From: LGRD01 sp031415135
GTDB taxonomy: Bacteria; Pseudomonadota; Gammaproteobacteria; Burkholderiales; Burkholderiaceae_C
DNA length: 23,259 nucleotides
Direction: 5' to 3'
NCBI GenBank assembly: GCA_031415135.1
Contig: JANORB010000254.1
Coordinates: 1-23,259, forward strand
Shown: positions 16,371 to 23,259 of the stretch, in pieces
Position numbering within the stretch: position 1 is the stretch's first letter
How the letters are laid out: each line of letters opens with the position of its first letter
Position numbers and translations under genes: made by a program
The notes under the pieces: model-generated
The model's input: the letters and a program-made list of their open reading frames with translations, nothing else
Told to the model about the DNA's origin: nothing
The model's database searches: none

Positions 16371-17086
16371 ATGTGCTGCCGCAGCGCCTCCAGGTCCAGC
16401 ACCCGCACGCCCCCGTACTCGATGCGGATCAACTCCAGCGCCTGCAGCGAATGCAGCGCCTCGTTGACCCGCTGGCGCGACAACCCGACCAGATACCCCA
16501 ATTCCTGCTGCGTGATGCGCAGCAGCGTGCCCACGCCGGGGTACAGCAGCGGGTGGAACAGCGCCGCCAGGCTGCGCGCCACGCGCGCGTCGGGGTCGTT
16601 CATGCGGTCGATCTCGCGCGCGCCGATGAACTGGCCCAGGCGTTCGTTGAGCTGCCGCATCACGAAGCGGTTGAAGGGGATGCTGCGGTCCAGCAGCCAG
16701 TGGAAGGTGGCCACGCTCAGGCCCGCCACGCGGCTCTTGCGCAGGGCCTGGATGTTGTAGCGGTAGGCCTCGCGCTTGATCACCGTGCCTTCGCCGAACC
16801 AGCCGCCGGGTGGCACGCCGGTGAAGGTGATCGGGATGCCCATCGCGGTGTCGTTGCTCATCTTCAGCAGGCCGTCGATCACGCCGAACCAGTAAGTGGC
16901 GGGCCGGCCGACGCGGCACAGCAACTCGCCGGTGCTGACCTGCACGGCCTTGAGGTCGGCGACCGCGCGCTCGCGCTCGTCGCGCTGCAAGGCGGTGAGC
17001 CACGGGATGCCCGCCAGCTCCGATTCGTCGAGCGCGCGCGCCCGTTCGAGCAAGGGCGCTTTGGGAGTCGCGCTGGTGGTGGGCAT
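16358..17086 (-). CDS. Crp/Fnr-family transcriptional regulator
   Basis: This 242-residue protein has an N-terminal cyclic-nucleotide-binding-like beta-roll (about residues 30-140) and a C-terminal winged helix (about 170-240). The HTH is TQQELGYLVGLSRQRVNEAL, aligning with the CRP helix [20 protein letters not shown]. In the effector pocket, the CRP-type GELAL...R(A/S) segment is replaced by GGWFGEGTVIKREAYRYN, so cAMP binding is doubtful, and there is no cysteine cluster for an Fe-S centre as in FNR. The recognition helix SRQRVNEAL differs from both CRP and FNR at base-contacting positions. The ATG at 17086 is chosen because upstream sequence is the divergent promoter region; a longer frame to 17302 would run into the opposite gene. 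It probably regulates the divergent synthetase-transporter operon and itself. Confidence 0.9.
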   Translation of the reverse strand: MPTTSATPKAPLLERARALDESELAGIPWLTALQRDERERAVADLKAVQVSTGELLCRVGRPATYWFGVIDGLLKMSNDTAMGIPITFTGVPPGGWFGEGTVIKREAYRYNIQALRKSRVAGLSVATFHWLLDRSIPFNRFVMRQLNERLGQFIGAREIDRMNDPDARVARSLAALFHPLLYPGVGTLLRITQQELGYLVGLSRQRVNEALHSLQALELIRIEYGGVRVLDLEALRQHIHRR

Positions 17087-17129
17087 GGGTGGTCGCTCAG
17101 GGAAAACACGGGGAGAAGAGACACCCGGA

Positions 17130-17147
17130 TTGTCGTCATAACGACAA
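17130..17147 (+). promoter_or_regulatory. Palindromic operator, probable Crp/Fnr-type site
   Basis: TTGTCGTCATAACGACAA is a perfect inverted repeat with 7-bp arms and a 4-base centre. The inner part, GTCGT-N4-ACGAC, has the 5-4-5 spacing of FNR sites but a different half-site. It lies in the 130-bp gap between the divergent Crp/Fnr gene and the synthetase operon, 44 bases from the regulator ATG. No similar palindrome was noticed elsewhere in the window. Confidence 0.7.
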
Positions 17148-17167
17148 CATGGCGTCAAACTTTTGCC

Positions 17168-17173
17168 TACAGT
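17168..17173 (+). promoter_or_regulatory. Candidate -10 element of the synthetase-transporter operon
   Basis: TACAGT at 17168-17173 matches the -10 consensus at 4 of 6 positions. A start about 7 bases downstream (near 17180) would put the centre of the palindrome (17138.5) near -41.5, the position of class II CRP/FNR activator sites. There is no good -35 hexamer at the matching place (about 17145-17150), as expected for an activator-dependent promoter. The start site is inferred. Confidence 0.35.
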
Positions 17174-17216
17174 CCGGCACCTGGACAGCCCCGTCCATTT
17201 GACACTGGAGCACGCG

Positions 17217-19163
17217 GTGCAGACGACATTCCCTCGCCTGATGCTTGGCCATGCGGCGCAGCGCCCGCTGGCCGCCGCGTTGCGCGAGAAGGAATACGGC
17301 ATCTGGCAAAGCCTGAGCTGGTCCGCGCTGGCTCAGCTGGTGAGCGAGCTGGCCTGCGGCCTGGCGCAGGCCGGCCTGAAGCGCGGCGAGCACATCGTGG
17401 TGGTGGGCGAAAACCGGCCGCGTCTGTACGCCACGATGCTGGCGGCGCAGTCGCTCGGCGCCATCCCGGTGCCGCTGTACCAGGATGCGGCGGGGCAGGA
17501 GTTCGTCTTCCCGATCAACAACGCCGGCATCGCCTTCGCGGTGGTCGAAGACCAGGAACAGGTCGACAAGGTGCTGGAGCTGCGCGAGGCCTGCCCGCAA
17601 CTTGCCCGCATCTGGTTCGACGACCCGCGCGGCCTGCGCCACTACGATGAGGCGGGCCTGGCCTCGCTCGATTCGCTGATCGAGGCCGGCCGCGCCGTGC
17701 AGGCCGCGCAGCCGCACTTCTTTCGCAGCGAAGTCGACAAGGGCCAGCCCGGCGACGTGGCGGCGATGTTCTTCACCTCCGGTACCACCGGCAACCCCAA
17801 GGGTGTGGTGCACACCCACCACACGCTGATCGACCGCGCCAAGGCCGGTGCCGATTTCGACAAGCTGCGCCCCGACGACGAAGTGCTGGCCTACATGCCA
17901 CCGGCGTGGATCGGCCAGAACATCTTTTCGTACGCGCAGTGGCTGGTGTGCGGTTATGTCGTGAACTGCCCCGAGTCCGGCAGCACCGTGACGATCGACC
18001 TGAAGGAGATCGGGCCGACCTACTACTTCGCGCCGCCACGGGTGTTCGAGGCCCTGCTGACCAGCGTGATGATCCGGATGGAAGACGCCGGCGGCATCAA
18101 GAAATGGCTGTTCCAGCACTTCATGGCGCTGGCGCGCCGTGTCGGCCCGGCGCGCATGGACGGCAAGCCGGTCTCCGCGCTCGACAGTCTGCACTACGCC
18201 TTGGGCAACCTGTGCATCTACGGCCCGCTGCGCAACACCCTGGGGCTGTCGCGCGTGCGCGTGGCCTACACGGCGGGCGAGGCGATCGGGCCCGACCTGT
18301 TCACGTTCTACCGCTCCATCGGCATCAACCTGAAGCAGCTCTACGGCTCGACCGAGACCGCCGTGTTCGTGTGCCTGCAGCCCGACCACGAAGCGCGCGC
18401 CGACACCGTCGGCGTGCCGATCGCCGGCGTGCAGATCCGGCTTTCCGACAGCGGCGAGATCCTGGTCAAGTCGCCGGGCCTGCTGAAGGAGTACTACAAG
18501 AACCCGGCCGCCACCGCCGAGGTGTTGACGGCCGACGGCTGGTACCACACCGGTGACGCCGGCTTTCTGGACGCCAGCGGGCACCTGAGGATCATCGACC
18601 GCGCAAAAGACGTGGGCCAGTTGAAGGGTGGCGCGTTCGATGCCGCGATGTTCGCGCCCAAGTATGTGGAGAACAAGCTCAAGTTCTTTCCGTACATCAA
18701 GGAGGCGGTGGCGTTCGGCGACCAGCGCGAGAAGGTCTGCGCCTTCATCAACATCGACATGGACGCGGTGGGCAACTGGGCCGAAAAGCGCAACCTGCCC
18801 TACGGCGGCTACACCGACCTGGCGCAAAAGCCCGAGGTCTACGAGTTGCTGCGCGACTGCGTGGAAAAGGTCAACGCCGACCTGGCTGCGGACCCGATGC
18901 TGGCCGGCAGCCAGGTCAGCCGATTCCTGGTGCTGCACAAGGAACTCGATGCCGACGACGGCGAGCTGACACGCACGCGCAAGGTCAAGCGCGGCACCAT
19001 CGGCGAGCGCTACCAGGTGCTGGTCGATGCGCTGTACGGCGGCAAGGCCAACCAGTACATCGAGACCCGCGTGACCTTCGAGGACGGGCGCAGCGGCATG
19101 GTGTCGGCCGACCTGAAGATCATGGACGCGAAGACCTTTCCCGCCATGAAGAAAGCCGCCTGA
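17217..19163 (+). CDS. AMP-forming acyl-CoA synthetase (long-chain fatty-acid-CoA ligase type)
   Basis: The 648-residue enzyme carries the ANL-family motifs: FFTSGTTGNPKGV (ATP-binding P-loop), YGSTET, WYHTGD and IIDRAKD (hinge), with a C-terminal domain including TRKVKR. Such enzymes adenylate a carboxylic acid and transfer it to CoA. The length and the YGSTETAVF/GLLKEYYKNP context fit the long-chain acyl-CoA synthetase branch, but substrate range cannot be read off. The GTG at 17217 is chosen because GGAG (17207-17210) lies 6 bases upstream; an in-frame TTG at 17163 overlaps the predicted promoter and has no ribosome site. The stop shares a base with the next ATG (TGATG at 19161-19165). First gene of the transporter operon, so it may activate the imported acid. 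Confidence 0.9.
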   Translation: MQTTFPRLMLGHAAQRPLAAALREKEYGIWQSLSWSALAQLVSELACGLAQAGLKRGEHIVVVGENRPRLYATMLAAQSLGAIPVPLYQDAAGQEFVFPINNAGIAFAVVEDQEQVDKVLELREACPQLARIWFDDPRGLRHYDEAGLASLDSLIEAGRAVQAAQPHFFRSEVDKGQPGDVAAMFFTSGTTGNPKGVVHTHHTLIDRAKAGADFDKLRPDDEVLAYMPPAWIGQNIFSYAQWLVCGYVVNCPESGSTVTIDLKEIGPTYYFAPPRVFEALLTSVMIRMEDAGGIKKWLFQHFMALARRVGPARMDGKPVSALDSLHYALGNLCIYGPLRNTLGLSRVRVAYTAGEAIGPDLFTFYRSIGINLKQLYGSTETAVFVCLQPDHEARADTVGVPIAGVQIRLSDSGEILVKSPGLLKEYYKNPAATAEVLTADGWYHTGDAGFLDASGHLRIIDRAKDVGQLKGGAFDAAMFAPKYVENKLKFFPYIKEAVAFGDQREKVCAFINIDMDAVGNWAEKRNLPYGGYTDLAQKPEVYELLRDCVEKVNADLAADPMLAGSQVSRFLVLHKELDADDGELTRTRKVKRGTIGERYQVLVDALYGGKANQYIETRVTFEDGRSGMVSADLKIMDAKTFPAMKKAA

Positions 19164-19948
19164 TGGCCGCGCGCAAATCGGGCGACGTCATTCTGGATGT
19201 GCGCAACATCAGCCTCGCCTTTGGCGGCGTGAAGGCGCTCACCGACATCAGCTTCAATGTGCGCGAGCACGAGGTGCGCGCCATCATCGGCCCGAACGGC
19301 GCGGGCAAGAGTTCGATGCTGAACTGCATCAACGGCGTGTACCAGCCCCAGCAGGGCTCGATCACGTTTCGCGGCCAGACCTTCGAGCACATGAACTCGC
19401 GCCAGGTGGCCGAGATGGGCGTGGGCCGCACCTTCCAGAGCCTGGCGCTGTTCAAGGGCATGAGCGTGCTCGACAACATCATGACCGGGCGCAACCTGAA
19501 GATGAAGAGCAACCTCTTCCAGCAGGCGATCCACTTCGGCGCCGCGGCGCGCGAAGAGGCCGAGCAGCGGCTGCATGTCGAACGCATCATCGACTTTCTG
19601 GAGATCCAGCCGTACCGCAAAACGCCGGTCGGCAAGATGCCCTACGGCTTGCAAAAGCGTGTCGACCTGGGCCGCGCGCTGGCGATGGACCCGCAGGTGC
19701 TGCTGCTGGACGAGCCGATGGCCGGCATGAACGTCGAGGAGAAGCAGGACATGAGCCGCTTCATCCTCGACGTGAACGACGAGTTCGGCACCACCATCGT
19801 GCTGATCGAGCACGACATGAGCGTGGTGATGGACATCAGCGACCGGGTGGTCGTGCTCGACTACGGCAAGAAGATCGGCGACGGCACCCCGGCCGAGGTG
19901 CGCGCCAACCCGGATGTGATCAGCGCCTACCTCGGCACGACTCACTGA
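19163..19948 (+). CDS. livG: Branched-chain amino acid-type ABC transporter ATPase (LivG family)
   Basis: This 261-residue ATPase has Walker A GPNGAGKSS (residues 43-51), the Q-loop region VGRTFQSLALF, Walker B LLLDEP (Asp183-Glu184) and the switch histidine in IEHDMSVVMDISD. The signature is MPYGLQKRVDLGRAL (from 159), the PYGxQ variant usual in LivG-type proteins instead of LSGGQ. LivG energises import through LivH and LivM together with LivF; no livF lies between livG and the window end, so it may lie beyond the truncated binding-protein gene. The start overlaps the synthetase stop by one base, so the ATPase is translationally coupled to the enzyme. Family naming reflects fold, not proof of amino acid transport. 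Confidence 0.93.
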   Translation: MAARKSGDVILDVRNISLAFGGVKALTDISFNVREHEVRAIIGPNGAGKSSMLNCINGVYQPQQGSITFRGQTFEHMNSRQVAEMGVGRTFQSLALFKGMSVLDNIMTGRNLKMKSNLFQQAIHFGAAAREEAEQRLHVERIIDFLEIQPYRKTPVGKMPYGLQKRVDLGRALAMDPQVLLLDEPMAGMNVEEKQDMSRFILDVNDEFGTTIVLIEHDMSVVMDISDRVVVLDYGKKIGDGTPAEVRANPDVISAYLGTTH

Positions 19949-19964
19949 ACCACTTCGACCCACC

Positions 19965-20894
19965 ATGGCATTCTTCCTTGAAGTCCTGATCGGCGGCCTG
20001 ATGGCCGGCATGCTGTATTCGCTGATCGCACTCGGCTTTGTGCTGATCTACAAGGCCTCGGGCGTGTTCAACTTCGCGCAAGGCGCGATGGTGCTGTTTG
20101 CGGCGCTGGCGATGGCGCGCTTCTCGGAGTGGATTCCCAAAGGCCTGGGTATCGAGAGCAAGGTGCTGGGCAATGTGCTCGGCTTCATCGCGGCGATGGC
20201 GGTGATGATCGCGCTGGCCTGGCTGATCGAGCGGCTGGTGCTGAGCAAGCTGGTGAACCAGGAAGGCATCACCTTGCTGATGGCCACGCTGGGCATCACC
20301 TACTTCCTCGACGGCTTCGGCCAGACGATTTTCGGCAGCGACATCTACAAGATCGACGTCGGCATGCCCAAGGACCCGGTGTTCCTGCTGGAGAGCGTGT
20401 TCCAGGGCGGCGTGCTGATCAACAAGGAAGACGTGGTCGCCGCCGGCATTGCCGCCGCGCTCGTTGCGGTGCTGGCGCTGTTTTTCCAGAAGACCGCCAC
20501 CGGCCGCGCGTTGCGCGCGGTGGCCGACGACCACCAGGCGGCCAACTCGATCGGCATCCCGCTCAACCACATCTGGGTCATCGTCTGGAGCGTGGCCGGC
20601 TTTGCGGCGCTGGTGGCCGGCGTGATCTGGGGCAGCAAGCTGGGGGTGCAGTTTTCACTTTCGCAGATTGCGCTGAAGGCGCTGCCGGTGGTGATCCTGG
20701 GCGGGCTGACCTCGGTGCCGGGCGCCATCATCGGCGGGCTGATCATCGGCGTCGGCGAAAAGCTGTCGGAGGTGTACATCGGCCCGTTCATGGGCGGCGG
20801 CATCGAGATCTGGTTCGCGTATGTGCTGGCCTTGCTGTTCCTGCTGGTGCGGCCGCAGGGGCTGTTCGGCGAAAAGATCATTGATCGCGTATGA
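19965..20894 (+). CDS. livH: ABC transporter permease, LivH family
   Basis: This 309-residue inner-membrane protein has about eight hydrophobic segments. The N-terminus (GLMAGMLYSLIALGFVLIYKASGVFNFAQG) is classic LivH, and the cytoplasmic coupling loop TATGRALRAVADDHQAANSIGIP contacts the ATPase. The C-terminal RPQGLFGEKIIDRV is the usual end. It starts 16 bases after livG, with no obvious Shine-Dalgarno. The last seven codons lie in the left arm of a long hairpin (20873-20915), and the stop TGA overlaps the ATG of a 32-codon ORF. Several bases of the 3' end are repeated 95 bases downstream. Confidence 0.93.
   Translation: MAFFLEVLIGGLMAGMLYSLIALGFVLIYKASGVFNFAQGAMVLFAALAMARFSEWIPKGLGIESKVLGNVLGFIAAMAVMIALAWLIERLVLSKLVNQEGITLLMATLGITYFLDGFGQTIFGSDIYKIDVGMPKDPVFLLESVFQGGVLINKEDVVAAGIAAALVAVLALFFQKTATGRALRAVADDHQAANSIGIPLNHIWVIVWSVAGFAALVAGVIWGSKLGVQFSLSQIALKALPVVILGGLTSVPGAIIGGLIIGVGEKLSEVYIGPFMGGGIEIWFAYVLALLFLLVRPQGLFGEKIIDRV
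20872..20890 (+). repeat. Direct repeat copy A, 3' end of livH
   Basis: AAAAGATCATTGATCGCGT matches copy B at 20967-20985 at 18 of 19 positions (T for C). Both copies encode KIIDRV followed by a stop when read in their own frames (TGA here, TAG in copy B). Confidence 0.85.
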
Positions 20895-20915
20895 AATACG
20901 AGATCAATGATCTTT
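20873..20915 (+). repeat. Long hairpin overlapping the livH stop codon
   Basis: AAAGATCATTGATC (20873-20886) and GATCAATGATCTTT (20902-20915) are perfect 14-bp complements. After one mismatch, CGTAT/ATACG extends the stem by 5 bp around the loop GAA. It contains the livH stop and the start codon of the 32-codon ORF, so it could affect translation of either, stabilise upstream mRNA or terminate transcription. Confidence 0.85.
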
Positions 20916-20989
20916 CGGTGCAGGCTAACTTGGCGAATGCCAAGTTAAGCGCAGCGGGCCGTAGCCAAAAGATCATCGATCGCGTGTAG
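20891..20989 (+). CDS. 32-codon ORF overlapping livH, of doubtful coding status
   Basis: The ATG at 20891 overlaps the livH TGA (ATGA), and the frame ends at TAG 20987-20989. The peptide starts MKYEINDLSV and ends QKIIDRV, the last six residues matching the LivH C-terminus. Codons such as TTA, AAT, CTT and AAA are rarer in the neighbouring genes, pointing to a segment of other origin. It has no good Shine-Dalgarno, so translation would depend on coupling to livH. It could be a real small protein, or simply a by-product of an insertion that kept the livH ending. I do not recognise it. Confidence 0.35.
   Translation: MKYEINDLSVQANLANAKLSAAGRSQKIIDRV
20926..20947 (+). repeat. Second hairpin in the livH-livM spacer
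   Basis: TAACTTGGC (20926-20934) pairs perfectly with GCCAAGTTA (20939-20947) around the loop GAAT; allowing one bulged A, GCT/AGC adds 3 bp. It lies between the long hairpin and the second copy of the livH end. Confidence 0.75.
20967..20985 (+). repeat. Direct repeat copy B, upstream of livM
   Basis: AAAAGATCATCGATCGCGT is the second copy of the livH 3' end (copy A at 20872-20890). It ends 22 bases before the livM start and supplies the final KIIDRV codons of the 32-codon ORF. Confidence 0.85.
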
Positions 20990-21007
20990 GCACGAAAGAG
21001 AACAAGA

Positions 21008-22072
21008 ATGCTTTACCGCGAAAACGGCCAGTTCAAGACTTCCTACGCCGCTGACCAGCAGATCTTCCCGATCCTGCAAGACCGCGTCGTCATCGGCTTG
21101 TTGCTGGTGTTCGCCTTCATCGTCGTTCCGCTGGTGGCGCAGGAGTACACCTTCCGCGCCATCCTGATCCCGTTCCTGATCCTGTCGCTGGCGGCCATCG
21201 GCCTGAATATTCTGGTGGGCTATTGCGGGCAGATCTCGCTCGGCACCGGCGCCTTCATGGCAGTGGGCGCGTACGCGGCCTACAACTTCCAGGTCCGCAT
21301 CGACGGCATGCCGCTGATCGCCTCGCTGCTGCTGGGCGGTTTGTGCGCCACCGTCGTGGGGGTGGTGTTCGGCATTCCGTCGCTGCGCATCAAGGGGCTG
21401 TACCTGGCGGTGGCCACGCTGGCGGCGCAGTTCTTCGTCGACTGGGCGTTTCTGCGCATCAAGTGGTTCACCAACGATTCGGCGTCGGGCTCGGTGTCGG
21501 TGTCGAACCTGCAGGTGCTGGGCCTGCCGATCGAGACGCCGGTGCAGAAGTACCTGTTCTGCCTGAGCTTCGTGGTGGTGTTCGCGTTGATGGCCAAGAA
21601 CCTGGTGCGCAGCCACATCGGCCGCGAGTGGATGGCCATTCGCGACATGGACGTGGCGGCGGCGGTCATCGGCATCCGCCCGGTGTATGCCAAGTTGACG
21701 GCGTTCGCGGTCAGCTCGTTCATCGTCGGCGTGGCCGGCGGGCTGTGGGGCTTTGTGAACCTGGGCGCGTGGGAGCCGGCGGCGTTTTCGATCGACCGTT
21801 CGTTCCAGCTGCTGTTCATGGTGATCATCGGCGGGCTGGGCTCGATCATGGGCAGCTTCTTCGGCGCGGCCTTCATCGTGATCCTGCCGCTGCTGCTGAA
21901 CCAGGCGCCGGCGTGGCTGGGCATCCCGATCTCCACCGCGCTGGCCTCGCACCTCGAATTCATGATCTTCGGCGCGTTGATCGTGTTCTTCCTGATCGTC
22001 GAGCCGCACGGGCTGGCACGGCTGTGGTCGATCGCCAAGGACAAGCTGCGGCTGTGGCCGTTTCCGCATTGA
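21008..22072 (+). CDS. livM: ABC transporter permease, LivM family
   Basis: The 354-residue inner-membrane protein starts with a hydrophilic segment of about 27 residues (MLYRENGQFKTSYAADQQIF onward) before the first membrane helix. The family block LNILVGYCGQISLGTGAFMAVGAYAAY follows, then the EAA-like coupling loop RSHIGREWMAIRDMDVAAAVIGI, and the C-terminal IVEPHGLARLW. It forms the membrane pore with LivH. AAAGAG (20995-21000) is 7 bases before the ATG, a usable ribosome site that lies just outside the inserted segment. The hydrophilic N-terminus is a variation on the standard LivM. Confidence 0.93.
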   Translation: MLYRENGQFKTSYAADQQIFPILQDRVVIGLLLVFAFIVVPLVAQEYTFRAILIPFLILSLAAIGLNILVGYCGQISLGTGAFMAVGAYAAYNFQVRIDGMPLIASLLLGGLCATVVGVVFGIPSLRIKGLYLAVATLAAQFFVDWAFLRIKWFTNDSASGSVSVSNLQVLGLPIETPVQKYLFCLSFVVVFALMAKNLVRSHIGREWMAIRDMDVAAAVIGIRPVYAKLTAFAVSSFIVGVAGGLWGFVNLGAWEPAAFSIDRSFQLLFMVIIGGLGSIMGSFFGAAFIVILPLLLNQAPAWLGIPISTALASHLEFMIFGALIVFFLIVEPHGLARLWSIAKDKLRLWPFPH

Positions 22073-22145
22073 TGGCGGAAAACCACTACGAACCAACAGC
22101 CCGTCCAAACGTTCTCTACACCACGTTCCACCCCGTTTTCATCAC

Positions 22146-22166
22146 GCACTGACGAGTGCTCTTTTC
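22146..22166 (+). other. Weak hairpin before the binding-protein gene
   Basis: GCACT (22146-22150) and AGTGC (22155-22159) form a 5-bp stem with a GACG loop, followed by TCTTTTC. It lies in the 112-bp gap between livM and the binding-protein gene. It is too short for a confident terminator but could be a processing or stabilising structure giving extra binding-protein mRNA. Confidence 0.3.
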
Positions 22167-22184
22167 ACCCCTCTGGAGGCAGAC

Positions 22185-23259
22185 ATGAAGTTGAAGTCCC
22201 TTGCAACCGCCGCCGCGATCGCGGCGACCGGGTTGGCCGGCCTGGCCAGCGCGCCGGCTGCGTTCGCGCAAGCGAAAGAACAGTTCTTTCCATCCCTGGT
22301 GTACCGCACCGGCGCCTACGCGCCGAACGGTGTGCCGTTCGCCAACGGCATGGCCGACTACATGAAGCTGGTGAACGCGCAAGGTGGCATCAACGGCGTG
22401 AAGACGCTGGTCGAAGAATGCGAAACCGGCTACGCCACCGACCGCGGCGTGGAGTGCTACGAGCGCCTGAAAGGCAAGAACGGCGGCGCCACGGTGTTCC
22501 AGCCGCTGTCCACCGGCATCACGTTTGCGCTGACCGAAAAGGCGCCGGGCGACAAGATCCCGCTCATCACCTCGGGCTACGGCCGCAGCGAAAGCGCCGA
22601 CGGCGGCGTGTTCAAGTGGAACTTCCCGCTGGTGGGCACCTACTGGGTGGCGGCCGACATCCTGCTGCAGCACGTGGGCAAGAAGGAAGGCGGCATGGAC
22701 AATCTCAAGGGCAAGAAGATTGCCCTGGTCTACCACGACAGCCCGTACGGCAAGGAGCCGATTCCGCTGCTGCAGGAGCGCGCCAAGATGCACGGCTACG
22801 AGCTGAGCACCATTCCGGTCACGCACCCCGGCGTGGAGCAAAAGGCGGCGTGGCTGCAGATCCGCCAGAGCAAGCCCGACTACGTGTTCCTGTGGGGCTG
22901 GGGCGTGATGAACTCCACCGCGTTGAAGGAGGCCGTGGCCACCGGCTACCCGCGCGACAAGATGTACGGCGTGTGGTGGGCCGGTGCCGAACCCGATGTG
23001 AAGGACGTCGGCGATGGCGCCAAGGGCTACAACGCACTGGCGCTGCAGCATGGCGCCGAACCCAATGCCAAGGTCACCAAGGACGTCCTGGCCCTGGTGC
23101 ACGCCAAGGGCCAGGGCACGGGCCCGAAGGAAGAAGTCGGCCAGGTGCTGTACATGCGCGGCCTGTCGGCGGCGATGCTGGCGGTCGAAGGCGTTCGGCG
23201 TGCGCAAGAGCGCTTCGGCAAGGGCAAGGTCATGACCGGCGAGCAGGCGCGCTGGGGCT
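22185..23259 (+). CDS. Periplasmic ABC transporter substrate-binding protein, LivK/Peripla_BP_6 type (3' partial)
   Basis: The frame is open from the ATG at 22185 to the window end, 358 codons, so the C-terminus is missing. GGAGG (22175-22179) 5 bases upstream is the strongest ribosome site in the operon, suiting a protein needed in excess. Residues 1-30 are a Sec signal peptide (MKLKSL, Ala/Gly/Leu core, cleavage near AFA|QA or AQA|KE). The mature part has LVYRTGAYAPNGVPFANGM, VNAQGGINGVKTLVEECETG and KIALVYHDSPYGKEPIPLL, typical of the type I periplasmic fold that serves LivHM transporters. Variants of this family bind amino acids, amides, aromatic acids and other small molecules; the ligand here is unknown. 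With the synthetase upstream, a carboxylic acid is a reasonable guess. Confidence 0.92.
   Translation, partial: MKLKSLATAAAIAATGLAGLASAPAAFAQAKEQFFPSLVYRTGAYAPNGVPFANGMADYMKLVNAQGGINGVKTLVEECETGYATDRGVECYERLKGKNGGATVFQPLSTGITFALTEKAPGDKIPLITSGYGRSESADGGVFKWNFPLVGTYWVAADILLQHVGKKEGGMDNLKGKKIALVYHDSPYGKEPIPLLQERAKMHGYELSTIPVTHPGVEQKAAWLQIRQSKPDYVFLWGWGVMNSTALKEAVATGYPRDKMYGVWWAGAEPDVKDVGDGAKGYNALALQHGAEPNAKVTKDVLALVHAKGQGTGPKEEVGQVLYMRGLSAAMLAVEGVRRAQERFGKGKVMTGEQARWG

Noticed and set aside
17163..17216. TTG start for the acyl-CoA synthetase at 17163
   Set aside because: It falls in the predicted promoter, has no Shine-Dalgarno and adds 18 residues not typical of the family; the GTG at 17217 has GGAG at ideal spacing.
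20870..20900. Programmed -1 frameshift giving LivH an extended C-terminus
   Set aside because: The -1 frame contains a TGA at 20882-20884, so a slip at the A-rich GAAAAG would terminate at once; a later slip would have no slippery sequence.

Overview
The window is GC-rich throughout, with coding triplets strongly biased to G/C in the third position. Its gene families (TRAP and Liv-type transporters, AlgZ/AlgR-like LytTR pair, DUF1800/DUF1501 pair, RavA/ViaA) look like a chromosomal segment of a betaproteobacterium, most likely order Burkholderiales (Comamonadaceae/Rubrivivax-Leptothrix-like). That placement comes from gene style only; no rRNA or other phylogenetic marker is present. No phage, IS transposase, CRISPR, tRNA or rRNA was seen.

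Layout. (1) 1-4345: a tripartite TRAP transporter operon, dctP (5' truncated by the window) - terminator-like hairpin - dctQ - dctM, then a metallo-beta-lactamase-fold hydrolase. DctM carries an unusual insertion of about 165 residues. (2) 4451-7373: a MoxR AAA+ ATPase and a VWA-domain partner, recognisable as RavA and ViaA. (3) 7594-11005: an exported pair, a DUF1800 lipoprotein with a long Pro-Ala linker encoded by a 6-bp tandem repeat, and a Tat-exported DUF1501 protein. (4) 11150-13413: a LytS/AlgZ-type sensor kinase with an Ala-rich extracytoplasmic domain, overlapping (ATGA) a LytTR response regulator. (5) 13414-13980: a 567-bp scar with no intact gene, holding two copies of a 28-bp repeat, hairpins and the C-terminal third of a VOC/PhnB-like gene. 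(6) 13981-16370: a membrane-anchored winged-helix/TPR regulator and a small putative exported protein of unknown function. (7) 16358-17086, minus strand: a Crp/Fnr-family regulator, overlapping the small gene tail to tail. (8) 17217-23259: divergent from that regulator, an operon for an AMP-forming acyl-CoA synthetase, a LivG-like ATPase, LivH and LivM permeases and a periplasmic binding protein (truncated by the window end).

How the genes work together. The last two blocks look like one regulated uptake-and-activation system: the Crp/Fnr protein probably binds an 18-bp perfect palindrome in the divergent intergenic region, the ABC transporter imports a substrate (possibly a carboxylate), and the synthetase could activate it to a CoA thioester. 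The substrate cannot be read from the sequence. The TRAP operon is a second, independent uptake system.

Most unusual points: a low-GC insertion-like segment between livH and livM that contains a 32-codon ORF starting on the livH stop codon and ending with the same six residues as LivH; the non-canonical Crp/Fnr palindrome placed like a class II activator site; the DctM insertion with decapeptide repeats; and the Ala-rich sensor domain flanked by duplicated EHGVxIK motifs. I did not find a clearly new multi-gene system.
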